A stretch of 62,499 nucleotides of DNA. It comes from Herpomyces periplanetae. Taxonomy: Eukaryota; Ascomycota; Laboulbeniomycetes; Herpomycetales; Herpomycetaceae. The notes under the pieces were generated by a model that saw only the letters and a list, made by a program, of their open reading frames with translations, was not told the origin of the DNA and ran no database searches. Of the stretch, positions 23,697-35,700 are shown in pieces (positions within the stretch are counted from its first letter, which is position 1; the number at the start of each line of letters is the position of its first letter). Made by a program: the position numbers and the translations under genes. Where the stretch lies: contig WMKJ01000078.1 in assembly GCA_009733715.1 (NCBI GenBank), positions 1-62,499 of the forward strand, given 5' to 3'.

Positions 23697-25508
23697 ATGC
23701 GAACTGGCACAACTAATCTTCACACCCCGGGCCCTGTGACTACGATGACTGGAGGAAATACGCATTACCAGCGTAAAACGGGTGGAAATTCCACATCAAC
23801 AAAACAACAAGATGACGATGCCTTCATGACTCTGGTAAATATTTTCCCTCGTACTAATTTTACGCGTCGCCTTTGCTCAAATTTACGCTGACCTTACATT
23901 GCACACTTGAACTTCAATCCACGTGTATACAGCCAGATCAAGAAATTGCTAATTGTTTATGCGATATTGGCATCACCTTTACTGTAGCCGATTTACTCAA
24001 ACCAAATCCTTCCCAAATCCAAAAAGTCTTCGAATGGTTTGCCGAGCTTCTCATGAGCGTTACCCGGGATGTGGTATCCCCCGCTATGCGCGCCGCAGTC
24101 GAAGATATCGTCGGTCGCTCTTCCATCTCCCATCCTCCCACCGGCTTTGCTAACCCTACCCACCATGCCACTGACAATGTAATCACATGCACTCAGTCGA
24201 GTGCAGACGTTGACCGCCTGTTTCCTCCTGATACCCGTGACATGATTGGTTTATTCGTTGAGCTCCGCAAACTTCTTCTCGAGGTTAGTTTCCCAATTCG
24301 TTCTTCATATCTTTTACTTTTTGCTACTCTTAAAAATGCATATAATCCCTCTCGTTATATGTTCATTATACTAATCAATATACCCTGCAGTGTCAAATTA
24401 CCGACTTCGCCCTTTCAGATATCCTCCGCCCAACCCACCCGCGACTTGTGAAAATCTTATCGTACATAATTAACTTTATTCGTTTCCGTGAATCGCAAAC
24501 TAGTGTCATCGATGCTCATTTCAATAAAACTGAGAGAACTAAATTACGAATCGAGCAGCTGTTATCCGAGAATGCTACAGCTGAGCGTAGACTAGCGCAG
24601 CTAGAAGAACAGAGGGAAGCTCAAGAATCTGCCATTCGTGAAAGGGAAGCAAAAGCTAATGATCTCAAACAAAGACTACTTGATCTAAAGAAAGAACAAG
24701 AAAATGTCTGCACACAAGTTGACGAAGGAAGAATTGCACAAGCACAAGCTAAGGCTAATCTTGAGGCTCAGACTGCTGCGGAGATAAATGCCCGTCGCAT
24801 AGTCAGCCGTTTAAAACCATACGCTTCCCAAGAGCCTCCTGCAACTTTGGAACTTCAATTGAGAGAGATGAACGACAAATTAGCCTTAGCCCGTCAGCAA
24901 CTAGAGAATACCGAAAGAAGGGCAAGGGCCTTCATCAACTCTGCCGAAGCCTTTAGTGTAGCAACCATAGATGTTAAAGCCTTGAATAAACTCGCCACTG
25001 ATATTTCCGCTGAACTTCAAAGAGAAACTGAAGAGAGTGCATCGGCTGCAAGAGTTCGTGACGCTCTAGTCGAGCAAAACACCCGCTTGCGCGATGTCGA
25101 ACATCGTGAAAGACGATTAAGGCAATTATTTAATAATGCTAGAGCACGCTGTGATACCCTACGCGAAACCACGGATAATCGTGCCGCCAAAGCCGCCGAG
25201 CGCTTGCACGAACTTCGCGAAGAACATCGTGAACTAGCTTCCGAAAGGTCCGAGCGCCTTGCTGTCTTGGAACGTCGCAAAGCTAAGATCGATCAAATAT
25301 ACAAAAAGGTACACATTTCCCCATCTCTTTCCATCTTTCCATCATTTTGTCCCAATCCCCCAACGTGCTAACATGGCAGTTACTAATTCAGATGGCCGAC
25401 CTGAAAAATTCAATCGAAAATGAAGTTAACGATGCCCGAGATCAGTATATGAAGCTTAACGCTCATATTCGCTTATACATTGTAGAAATGGAGCAATGTC
25501 TCGTTTAA
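23697..25508 (+). CDS. NUF2: Kinetochore protein Nuf2 (NDC80 complex)
   Basis: Exons: 23697-23834, 23933-24283, 24391-25308 and 25392-25508 (1524 nt, 507 aa). Nuf2 pairs with Ndc80; the two calponin-homology heads bind microtubules at kinetochores. The head starts about residue 40: [20 protein letters not shown], then [16 protein letters not shown] and, after the second splice, [20 protein letters not shown] followed by [10 protein letters not shown]. From about residue 190 to the end it is a long coiled coil rich in Glu, Arg, Gln and Ala. Exons 1-3 end in phase 0. The last intron has two possible in-frame acceptors 12 bp apart (exon starting 25380 or 25392). The N-terminal 45 residues are a Thr/Gly/Gln-rich tail. 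Slightly longer than yeast Nuf2 (451 aa). Confidence 0.92.
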
Positions 25509-25662
25509 CATTGCCTTTTCCGCCCTCTCTGAATCAAGTAAAATATCTTCATCCACATATACTTTCATTTAGTTTCGACCAGTCTGTCTATTATAAGACG
25601 CTCTCATAACCTATATTCACGAAATTTCCAATTTAAGTCCGTTACCACGTACGACACGATTA

Positions 25663-27204
25663 TCAGAGAACTAATGTATCTTCATCCTCCCCCCCACCTG
25701 TCGCCACATGACCCCCTGATAGATTATTCGAGTCACTAGCCAGCCCCGTACCAGAAACGTTAGGTCCCAATGCTGAGTGAATTATACTGTTAGCAAGTGC
25801 ATATGCGTTAACATCGCTAGCTTTTCCATCCGCTAAATCCTGTCCCAGTAAATCTTCTGATACACAAGCAATCTCATCTTTGATGTCATCTTCCGTTCCA
25901 AGGGGCAAAGGCACCGCCGAATTTAATCCTTTTTTGCGCATTTTTTCTTCTGCCCATACCCGTAATCTCAACAGCCCCCGTATCCTCGCTTCCTTGTCAA
26001 GGCCTTGACTCGCCAATATAGCCTCATTCACTCTCCCGGCAACCTCAATACGGATACGAGGTTCCAACAAACACGCAAGTTGAGGTGCTCGTTCGGATAT
26101 TGAATCAAAAGGAAAAATTAACAATGCCATAGTATGCTCAAGGTTCGACAAAAATGTTGGGTGAGTGGCTGCTCGAGGTGCAAGATGAGTTGAAGCGAAT
26201 TCCAACACAGGTGTAATATCTTCACACTTACTAAGCGTACAACTTTTAATTAGTTCAATTAACTGTAAGCGAAGAAGAGAGAAGTGAAGTGCCGGATTGC
26301 GATCTAATATCTAGTCCAGTAAGAGTTAGTACGAACGCATTAGTCACAAGAATAAACCTTCATGTGGAAAAAAACGAGATAAAAATGTGTTCAAAGTCTG
26401 CACTCCGCGTAGATGCTGACACTTGCATCACATCTTCATACTGAGGACTGAAGTAACATAATTTAGCTTCATCAATGCCAAGCATAACGCAAATACTGTT
26501 ATTACGTATACTTGCTAAGCCAAGGGCACTTAAAACCCGTGCGTGTTTAATCATTTCATGCATGGTATGTAAACGAAAGCTCTAGCATGGAGGAAATATC
26601 ACAAAGACTTTGAGAAAATAAAAAATACTTTAAACTGACTTCAGGATTCAAATCATTGATTTTCTTAATAGCTGGAATAATATCACCTGCTAAAATAGCA
26701 TTCCGAATTTCAACTCGCTCATGTATCGAATCAATGTTAATAGGTAAGCAGCAGTTCGCTTCGGTAGCAAATTTTTCCGCCGCCATCGGATACCCTTCAT
26801 TGATTAGGTAATCCATCACAATCGAATTCATATCGCTATAGACAGTGAGGGCAGGATTAGAGATATTCGTAAAAAGAGGCGTGGAGTAAGAAAGACGAAT
26901 AAATAGATCAGAAGTATGTAGATATATAAAAATTCTTCATGTAATTTAACATCTGAGAGATTCCCAATACATTGATAAATGATTCATCACGTCAATTTCA
27001 AATGAGAGGAAGCGCTAACTCACACTTTTGTGAACATGGCTTCAGCGAGTAGTTTTCTGTATGCTCGACGTATTGAAAACGCCGAAGCTGCAGAAATTAA
27101 GTTCTAAAAATTTAGTTAGAAGTTAATAGCTTCTCAAAATTACCAGCTAAATGACAAATCAACTGTTTCGAAAGACAACAACAAAATCAAAAGCATACCG
27201 ACAT
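25663..27204 (-). CDS. GID8: GID8/Twa1-type LisH-CTLH protein of the GID E3 ligase
   Basis: Exons on the minus strand: 27204-27199 (only Met-Ser), 27103-27024, 26835-26640 and 26310-25663 (930 nt, 309 aa). Gid8 is a scaffold of the GID/CTLH ubiquitin ligase, which marks gluconeogenic enzymes for degradation. The second exon gives RRAYRKLLAEAMFTKV, matching the WxxKL block of the family, and runs into the LisH motif DMNSIVMDYLINEGYPMAAE. The CTLH motif follows (HERVEIRNAILAGDIIPAI, then INDLNPE, spliced to ILDRNPALHFSL and LIELIK). The CRA part has EFASTHLAPRA and LEHTMALLIFPFD. The Gly/Asp-rich tail (about 60 aa) is extra relative to human GID8. All phases agree, but the 6-nt first exon and the third intron's weak donor (GTCAGT) need transcript proof. 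Confidence 0.87.
26311..26639 (-). other. Long GID8 intron 3 containing an open frame
   Basis: At 329 bp this is the longest intron in the window, apart from the possible leader introns. It holds a 67-codon open frame in the sense direction (26563-26360) with an ATG at its start. The flanking exons join cleanly (NPE to ILDRNP, a conserved family block), so the intron is real. The internal frame has no recognisable domain. Confidence 0.5.
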
Positions 27205-27756
27205 TCTCGCGTAGGGAACATGGAGGATGCTACTTAACGAGCTCACAGAAATTTAACAAGTATGATAAAAGTTATAAAATGAAAATAAATTCAATGTCAA
27301 CGAACCAACGCATAAGAAAATACTAAAATAAAGAAACAAACTAATAGGCAAATCAGAATAGTAACGTGAAATGGGTAAAATGCCAAATGTAAAAGTGCGA
27401 AATAGCCCTTAAAGCTTCATAAATCGGCTTTTCTAACATGGCACAAATTTGTGTGGATTACGTACACAAATTGCGGAAATAAATATTTCCGAAGTATACA
27501 ACTAAGCGAATGATGACTAATTGACTGAGCCCACCAATTTATAAGATTCAATCCAGATTTACCATTTATCTATAGATGCTGTTTTCTCTTCGTAATATTT
27601 TGTGTTGTATTCACACTCTTTTAAAAATCTTGAAATTTTAAGGAAATTTATACACCATTAGATGAATAGGTTTATGGTAAATTTGACTTACAGCTACATA
27701 AATATATTTATCGAGTATTTTCAGGCTGGCATAGACCGCGTAAACCGGAATTGGAA
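27205..27756. promoter_or_regulatory. Divergent promoter region, GID8 / HIS4
   Basis: About 550 bp, very AT-rich. No clear GCN4-type TGACTCA site is present; the nearest sequence is TTGACTGAG near 27,521, which is only a partial match. The frame upstream of the HIS4 ATG stays open to 27,724, just after a TTTTCAG, so an extra 5' exon cannot be excluded. Confidence 0.4.
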
Positions 27757-30462
27757 ATGGTGGTACCAGCCATACCTTGTATTAAGGTGCTTGATGGTTA
27801 CGATGTATGCGAGCTTAGCATGAATTTGCACAAGTCCGCTTCCTCTTATTTGGGAACGGTTTGTCTCTTAGTTGAAACATTGGATTTTAATGGTTTGACA
27901 AAACTAATTAGTGACGTTGTGGGAAAACGGGATATTTATGTTGATTTGTCCAAACTTAACTTTATTGGTTCCGGACCAGTGTGCTGTTGCGTCAGTTATG
28001 CAGACAAACAACTTCCCGGTTGTAATAAATCGCTAAGCACAGAAGAACTCAGCAAATGCATAGTTCGTTTTTTAAATTGTGGTGCTGCATGTTTAATCTT
28101 GACCACAGATCAATTTGATTCATTCAAAGACAATAGTCCCGACTACGTTGTACCTAACGTGCTTCATCGAATAGCATTAAGGGTAAATGCTAACTGTAAT
28201 AACGATGAACAGTATTTGAAAAGTACTTTTGGTAGAGTTTTTTGCGCAGATCATAATGACTATGGACAAGAATTCCGCGGAGAACTAGTTTCATCAGTTG
28301 CTACCTTTGCGGAATGGAATACAAAAATTATTATATCTTATGCGGAATTTGATGAAAAATGCGCCCCCGAAAGGGATTTAGAGGAGCTAGTTAACGCAGG
28401 ATGCTACGTCCTAGTCCCTGAGAGGTGGCTAGTTGTTGGCGGAGACAATAACCTTTTGAGTTTACATGTAAATATAGAAAAATGTCTATTGGCAAGCCTT
28501 GTGTTTAGCCGAATTCAAAGTGATCGTGCTGATTCACTAGTCCCGACAGTAGTAGTGGACGAACATTTAACTTGTCTGGGACTAGTGTACAGCAACAAGG
28601 AAAGTTTTCTTACAAGTTTAGTGATGGGTCGTGGTGTGTATCAAAGTCGTAAACATGGATTATGGATCAAAGGAGAGTCTAGTGGTGATATTCAAGAACT
28701 GATTCGAATTGATGTGGATTGCGATTCTGATTGTTTAAGATACACCGTTCGACAAAAGGGGCGAGGATTTTGTCACACAGGAACTTATACTTGTTTTGGT
28801 ACTACGCAAGGCCTAGCTAAGCTAGAAAAAACTCTCATTAAACGTTTAATAAACATGCCTGACTTAAATTATTCATATACGAAGAAACTTTTAACCGACG
28901 ATGTAATGTTACGGGCGAAAATATTAGAAGAAGCGGAGGAGCTGTGTGAAGCGAAAAATTATGACGATATAGCCTTCGAAGCAGCGGATTTACTTTACTT
29001 TATGCTAACTTATTGTGTTAAACATGGTGTACTACTTAATGAAGTTGAACGACAACTGACAAAAAAAAGTTTGTTAGTCCAAAGAAGAGCTGGATTGCCA
29101 AAAGAAAAATATTTGAGACGTGAAAAACAATTGGTATCATCTAACAGCCCTGCTCATCCGCACAATCCTGACTGGATAAATGTATTAAATGTGGACATGG
29201 ATACTGTCATGAAAGCCATTGAACGACCTAGTGTTATGGCATCCAAAGACGTACTTGCTAATGTACAGGCTATACTTGACAATGTGAAAAAGCGAGGAGA
29301 TTCTGCACTAAAAGAGTATACCAAGCAGTTTGATAAAGTTGATGTTAATAGCGTGATGATTCAAGCGCCGTTTCCGAAGAATATGATGGAAATATCTAAA
29401 ACAGTTAAAGATGCGATTGATTTAGCATTTGATAATATTCGAAAATTTCATGCTGCTCAAGCTAACACTAAATCACTTAATGTTGAAACGATGCCTGGAG
29501 TTAATTGTTGGCGATTGGAAAGGCCTATCGAACGAGTTGGCTTGTACGTTCCTGGAGGCTCAGCGGTACTGCCCAGTACTGCTTTAATGCTCGGTGTTCC
29601 AGCTATGGTTGCTGGTTGTCCTGAAATTATTATATCATCGCCCCCAGACTCTTCTGGAAGCATATCTAAAGAAATAGTTTACATAGCAGACCGAATTGGC
29701 GCATCGGGCATTTTGGTATCAGGAGGTAGTCAAGCTATCGGTGCTCTGGCGTACGGCACACAGAGTGTTAAGAAAGTTGATAAAATATTTGGCCCGGGGA
29801 ATCAATATGTCACTGCGGCTAAGATGCTTGTTTCAAATGACATTAATGCTAAAGTTGCTATTGACATGCCGTCTGGACCGTCGGAAGTTTTAATTGTTGC
29901 GGACAATACATGTTGTATTGAGTATATTGTTGCTGATTTACTAAGTCAAGCTGAACATGGGCCTGACTCTCAGTCCATATTGATTGCTGTCAACTTTGGG
30001 GCTTCCATGATTGCTCATTTCGATCGTGAAATTACTGCGCAAATAGATTCACTTCCACGAAAATCAATCGTTGATAAAGCGATGCTACACTCAAGATGTT
30101 TGAATGTTGACACACTTGACTTAGCCGTTTACCTTACAAACCTTTACGCACCAGAGCACTTAATTTTACACGTTGAAAAACCCAAAGAACTACTATCATC
30201 TTTTTACAATTTTGGTTCGGCATTCCTTGGAAGATGGACCCCAGAAAGTGTGGGAGATTACGCTGCTGGGGTTAATCATTCTTTGCCTACGTATGGCTAT
30301 TCTAAACAAACTTCCGGTGTTAACTTATCCTCGTTTATGAGGTATCCAACATGTACACATCTTACTCAACAAGGGCTAAAGTTGATTTCTCCAGCGGTCA
30401 AAGAGCTAGCGAAACTTGAAAATCTTGAGGCACATCGTCGAGCCGTTGAGATTCGGTTATAA
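27757..30462 (+). CDS. HIS4: Trifunctional histidine biosynthesis protein HIS4
   Basis: A single exon of 901 aa. It should carry out steps 2, 3 and 10 of histidine synthesis in the cytosol: phosphoribosyl-ATP pyrophosphohydrolase, phosphoribosyl-AMP cyclohydrolase and histidinol dehydrogenase. The N-terminal ~260 residues are the fungal HIS4 leader region. Cyclohydrolase spans about 264-350 (MGRGVYQSRKHGLWIKGESS, then DVDCDSDCLRY and GFCHTGTYTCFG with zinc-binding cysteines). Pyrophosphohydrolase is about 350-440 (KILEEAEELCEA, FEAADLLYFML, the E-E and E-A-A-D metal sites). Dehydrogenase is about 481-901 (GLYVPGGSAVLPSTALMLGV, KIFGPGNQYVTAAK, DMPSGPSEVLIVAD, LLSQAEHGPDSQ, NHSLPT). Length is near yeast His4 (799 aa) and other fungal forms. 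The ATG at 27757 is the first in frame after the acceptor-like site. Confidence 0.95.
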   Translation: MVVPAIPCIKVLDGYDVCELSMNLHKSASSYLGTVCLLVETLDFNGLTKLISDVVGKRDIYVDLSKLNFIGSGPVCCCVSYADKQLPGCNKSLSTEELSKCIVRFLNCGAACLILTTDQFDSFKDNSPDYVVPNVLHRIALRVNANCNNDEQYLKSTFGRVFCADHNDYGQEFRGELVSSVATFAEWNTKIIISYAEFDEKCAPERDLEELVNAGCYVLVPERWLVVGGDNNLLSLHVNIEKCLLASLVFSRIQSDRADSLVPTVVVDEHLTCLGLVYSNKESFLTSLVMGRGVYQSRKHGLWIKGESSGDIQELIRIDVDCDSDCLRYTVRQKGRGFCHTGTYTCFGTTQGLAKLEKTLIKRLINMPDLNYSYTKKLLTDDVMLRAKILEEAEELCEAKNYDDIAFEAADLLYFMLTYCVKHGVLLNEVERQLTKKSLLVQRRAGLPKEKYLRREKQLVSSNSPAHPHNPDWINVLNVDMDTVMKAIERPSVMASKDVLANVQAILDNVKKRGDSALKEYTKQFDKVDVNSVMIQAPFPKNMMEISKTVKDAIDLAFDNIRKFHAAQANTKSLNVETMPGVNCWRLERPIERVGLYVPGGSAVLPSTALMLGVPAMVAGCPEIIISSPPDSSGSISKEIVYIADRIGASGILVSGGSQAIGALAYGTQSVKKVDKIFGPGNQYVTAAKMLVSNDINAKVAIDMPSGPSEVLIVADNTCCIEYIVADLLSQAEHGPDSQSILIAVNFGASMIAHFDREITAQIDSLPRKSIVDKAMLHSRCLNVDTLDLAVYLTNLYAPEHLILHVEKPKELLSSFYNFGSAFLGRWTPESVGDYAAGVNHSLPTYGYSKQTSGVNLSSFMRYPTCTHLTQQGLKLISPAVKELAKLENLEAHRRAVEIRL

Positions 30463-30676
30463 GGATTTCGGTAAACCGAGGTCTCGGGTTGCTAGGATGT
30501 TGATTTCGGTAATTTGACATCCCGCATTTTAGACCTTGATAACGATAACATGCTCAGTACGCGAATTTCGAACTGGAATCTCCCACTTTGCGATGTAGTG
30601 TGAAAGGTTTGGTTCAGTTTGCTATATTCGTTTAAAATTACTATACAATCTTACGTTACATGATTTTGTGAAGATT

Positions 30677-32700
30677 ATGGTTCTTGCTGCAAATCTTGAG
30701 TCTATCAACTATACACCACCTTGGGTCAATACAAGTATAATCGGATTAGCAGGATGCTCGGGCTCGGGGAAAACGACATTAGCGGTTAAATTGGTAACAG
30801 AAATGAACGTTCCTTGGGTGGAAATTTTGTCCATGGTAATATTACTTATTCTACAAGAACTTTCTCACAGTTTTGTATACTTATGTTAATCGCTTGACAT
30901 ACATAATGTGGCCTATGCAACGTTTTGCACGATGATTGTCTTGGGCTGTGTTTTGGAGCCCTAAGATGGTTTTTGATAACAGGATTCGTTTTATAAGCCG
31001 TTGACACCTGAGCAGTCAAAAAAGGCCTTTGAAAATGAATTCGATTTTGACTCTCCTGATGCAATTGATTTTGATCTTTTGGTCGATAAACTCGTGAGTA
31101 TTCGTAGCGGGTAAGTCAAGGTGTCTCGATACGACAGGGAAGCATGATAAGAGTCACTTATACGCCAGTAAATGAGCAAATATGTGAAGAAAGCGGACGC
31201 AAATACCGGTTTATTCCTTTGAAGCCCATCAACGTACCGAAGAAACTCATGAAATATATTCCCCATCGGTCTTAATACTTGAGGGTATTTTCGCTTTACA
31301 TGATTCCCGAATTCTTGATATGTTGGATCTTAAAGTGAGTGATTTATTAAGATATCTGATTGACTCAGTTTACGAAATATTGGGGTATAGAACAAAGAAA
31401 AGAGTAAAACGAGTATTTCACTAACTGTGACGGCTAATGAGCATGTCGATCAAATAGATATACGCTGAGGCGGATTCTGATCTCTGTCTTTCTCGACGAA
31501 GTGCGTGGGTGAATATTTTTCAAACCGATCTAAGTTTAAGCTAGGCTGTCTCATGAGAGTTAAATAGTGAAGTTGGTTCTTACTCATTATCTACTTCAAC
31601 CAATTTAGTGCTGCGAGACGTTCAGTATCGCGGTCGGGACGTGGAAGGATGTGTTAAACAGTGGTTCTCGTTCGTGAAGCCAAATTTCCGACAGTTTGGA
31701 GAACCGCAGCGGCACATTGCAGATATTATTGTTCCGCGAGGCGTGGAAAACACTGTTGCCATTGGTACGTAGAGCTAATTTGTTACATAACATCACCATA
31801 TCGACAAGATGGAAGACAATTAACTAGATGGATAATCTTTCAGAGATCATCGGAGATAGGATACGAAAAATTTTGGCTGCGAAATCTCACGAGCATATGT
31901 GTCAGCTTGATCGAGTGCGAGAGTTGGCAGAGTTAGGCTCAATTGATGAACCGATGAATCTGCTTCCGGCAGACGATCAAATTGTGAATGCCATGCTTTA
32001 TCTTGAAAACCAGGCATCGTGCTCGGAAACCGATTTTGTGGATAGGTGGAATCGATTAGCTTGTTTGCTACTACGAAGAGCAGTATATGAGTACGTTGAT
32101 GCACATACACGCGTTAAGGTAACATTAGCATTCGAAAATGCAGGATTACAATATAAATCAACTACTAGTATGATAACAAAATCATGGGAACAAATGAGCA
32201 CAGACGAATATTTTACTGTGATACAAACAGATTTGGCAGAACTTAGTGAGGTGGCCCAAATAAGTCCGTTAATCGTGTTTTTAATGCCGAATGGGTTGAT
32301 GTTTAAAGCGTGCGTTTCGAGGATTTTACCGGAAAATGGATGCGGCGAGATACTTGTGGAGAACGATTGCGAAACGGGTGAGCCGAAGCTTAGGTTGTGT
32401 AAACTATCGTTGGGGAAAATAGGGCATGGTAGTGTCAAGCTAAATATATCACCTGTAATACTTTTCGCGGGTTACTTTCGACGAGGTACAGCAGCTTTGA
32501 TGGCCATTCGTGTTCTGGAAGATTTTGGAGTTGATCAAGGGCGGATAATCGTAGTAGCATACGATTCTACGATAGTTCCTGTGAGGCAGATACTTCATGT
32601 ATTTCCCAAGGTTCGCATCTTATTAGCACGATTAAACGATGGGATTGATGATACTCGAGTTGGCTGGATACACAAACGTTGGCAAGCTCGAAAGTGTTAA
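30677..32700 (+). CDS. URK1: Uridine/cytidine kinase with degenerate UPRT domain (Urk1/UCKL type)
   Basis: Exons: 30677-30835, 30983-31110, 31190-31334, 31458-31500, 31609-31764 and 31844-32700 (1488 nt, 495 aa). The N-terminal half is a uridine kinase that salvages uridine and cytidine to UMP and CMP: Walker A GCSGSGKT at 26-33, DSFYKPLTPEQ, FDFDSPDAIDFDLL, KRTQIPVYSFEAHQR, LILEGIFALHD, RDVQYRGRDVEG, and PNFRQFGEPQRHIADIIVPR. The C-terminal part (about 211-495) aligns with the UPRT half of Urk1 (EILVENDCETGEPKLRLCKL, ALMAIRVLEDFGV) but the PRPP loop is replaced (FAGYFRRGTAAL at about 418-429 where active enzymes have a DxxxxTG-type motif), and the uracil-binding C-terminus is missing. The UPRT half is therefore probably not catalytic. 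Intron 2 ends in AAG. Its stop is 10 bp from the APC4 stop. Confidence 0.9.
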
Positions 32701-32710
32701 TAAGTGAAGG

Positions 32711-35700
32711 TTAAAAATCATCATTATCGTCGTCTTGGTCTTCATTCTCATCTTCCTGGTCATTGGCATCGTCATCATCGTCCTCATGATATTGATCGTG
32801 TGTAATGTCCGATAGGTTTTGGTTGTGGGACTGCAAGGATTTGGGTAATAAATGAAGTTTGGTTGAATTCGATGGTAGAGATTGTGATTCTTTGATTAAC
32901 TTGGAGGTGGATGAATCGACGGGAAGTGCCGGCGAATCGCTTGAATCTGCGGCATCAAGATGTTTTAATTGTAAAGCGTCAAGGTCTATTGATTTATCGT
33001 AATCGTTTGTGAAATCTAAGTCGAGGATTTGATAGTGCAGATTATCGTGACCGAGGATACAGATCCATCTTCGATTGGTTTGACCGTTTACGTAAATGTT
33101 ACTGGGTTTAAACGAGGAGTTATTTTCGGCATTAGGAAAAGTATGTCGAACGAAACGTTGGTAAGTAGAAGAGTCGTTCAAATTAATGATAAGGCTGCCT
33201 TTAGGTCTTGAATCAGAGCCGAGATCTGAGGGAACAGGGAGCTTAATTCTTGAGCTGAATTCAGGATTTGAAAGAAGGAATTGCGAGATGTATGTATCGG
33301 TGAAGTAAATGTTGAGAGAATCAGCATGAGAAGATTTGATGTTTCCCCGTCCTCTAGGCTTTATTCCGCTGTAATTGAACCACAATAGGTGGAAACGGGA
33401 ATAATTTTTAACGAGTAAGATTAAATCAGAATCGTCGACGAATTTAACGTCCAGTATGATTGAATCAGGTATGGTTATGAGGAGACTTTGAATTTGGTAA
33501 ACATTTCTGTGAAGTTCAACGGAGTTGTCATGGAAAAAGCGAAGAAGATTGAGACATGATTGATTTTGTGCTGAGATGTAGGTGACGTTGGTGAGGAAAT
33601 AATCGAGAGGCTCACGATTTCGTGTGAGTTCAGGGGAATAGGATTCATCTTCCATAAAAATCATACGAATATCATGCCTGACGATTTGATTTTCCGTATC
33701 TAGGATGATACCAAAATTAACACAGACGTTTTCTGCCTGGGATTCCGTAATTTTTTCGGAGATTTTGACACAATTTTCGGCAAGATGAGTAAAATGAACC
33801 GAAAAAGAAAGAGTAAGGAAATCGGGAGTGGATGCGGCCGAATCTGATGATGGCTCAGTTGCCATTGCCGAAGCCGATGATATTCCGTTATAATGCGGTT
33901 GACTTGTCTCGTGATTATAAGTCAGCTGATCCAACTGACCACACAGCCTCACGACCTGGTCATAGCCACAGTTATGGCTAGTTAGATTGGTGAGGCGAGG
34001 GTCGAAAGGGCGATAAAAGTGGCTTAGCTTGCTGAGGGTGAGTGGACCGCGAATGTAATCGAGAACGCGAGAATAATCGATGTGAGGATCATTTTCACCA
34101 GTTTCTTCGATATTTTGGGATGAGGAATCAAGAGCTAGTATATAAATCTGATGCTTCATCCACTTAGAAAAGGCGCTGAAACAGGTTTTCTCCTTTCTTG
34201 CATATTCAAGTGATCGAAAGGCTAACAACCGCATACATCTTAATCGTGCAAGAATACTATTAATGTCCAAAGTTGATACGTTCATTATACCCGTTCCAGC
34301 ATAATGTTTTGCCAAACCTTTAATAGTCGATATTAAAATTGTTAAACGATCTATTGCAGGTATAAGATTCTCATGGGTTAGTTCGATTAATTTATCATAT
34401 GAGGATTTGATGCATTGGTCCCATCTTTTCATCCCTCTTTCACCAACTTGATCTACCAACCACTCTTTCACTTCTTTTTCGAAGTGTCCCATAATAGCTA
34501 AAACGTATAAATTTTGTACCAGAGTTCCACTCTCAGAGCCCAATGCTGCCAAAGCTTCATTTACATTTCTCATAAATTTATTGGGCAATTCATGAGCATG
34601 ATCCCAATAATAACTTATCGTGAGAATACATCGTTCAACATAATGAAGAATGTTTGTTAACTGAGCAGTTTTGGATGCGATTACATGCAAATTTAAACCG
34701 GCTCTTCGAATGAATCCAAGTGACATCGGAATAATTGCTAAAGCATTTTGGGGCACTTGGTGATATTTCTGAAAATGTTTATTAACGAAAAACACTTCGT
34801 CACTTGTGTCATCCCCTTTTAGTTCTATTAACAACATACTTGTACACGCGAATGGATGGCCGAACTGATCGAGAACTTTAAACTCTTTCATAGCTGCTGA
34901 TTCAACTATATCAAAATTTCCCAGGTTAAGTGAATCATACAGAATAATACTTGCAGATCCTTTTTCGTTAAATATTGTCATTACTTCAACTGAGATTGGA
35001 TTATCTCGATGTCCTGATTGTAACAATAAATCAAGAGACGTTTGTTGTGAAAATATTTCCGGATTAATTACACTCTTGTTGGCATTGCTTATAGGTACGA
35101 GTGGAATAACGGGTAATTTTGGTAAAACGTTTTCCGGACTTAACATAGCAATCTTTTCCGGTAAATCTAAGCCTGACTTTAAAAAATCCCAATCAGGTTC
35201 TCGTTGCATATAATCCTCTAATTTCACATCATCCGTAACATCGAATTTATTTAGTAAATTCATAACGTCTTCACTTAAATCGCCATACTTGCGTTCATCC
35301 TGCTTTAATGTTCGAAACAAACTTTTTAACCGTTTGCTGACTCGACATTTTATTGATGAATATTTAGTAAATTTTAAGCTCCAGTTAATATGATTAATTC
35401 CACTCAACATCATAGAAGATGGCATCACTAACACCTCTCTTTCGTGTGTCATAAAAGATGGTGTGGTAATGTGTTGTGTATGCTGTAATACCTTTCCCGT
35501 TTCTGCTGATATTGTATCAATTGCTCCATCACTCCATCCTAAAGCTAGGCATTGTCCATTGAATTTCCACTCAATACAGCTAATTTTCCATTTATCGCCC
35601 CGGCCTGGAAATTTAAAAACCCGTTGCCCGTTGAATCTATAAATGAGTAAATGTTCTGCCTGTGAGACGACAGCTATAAGGTCCATGGTAGGACAACATG

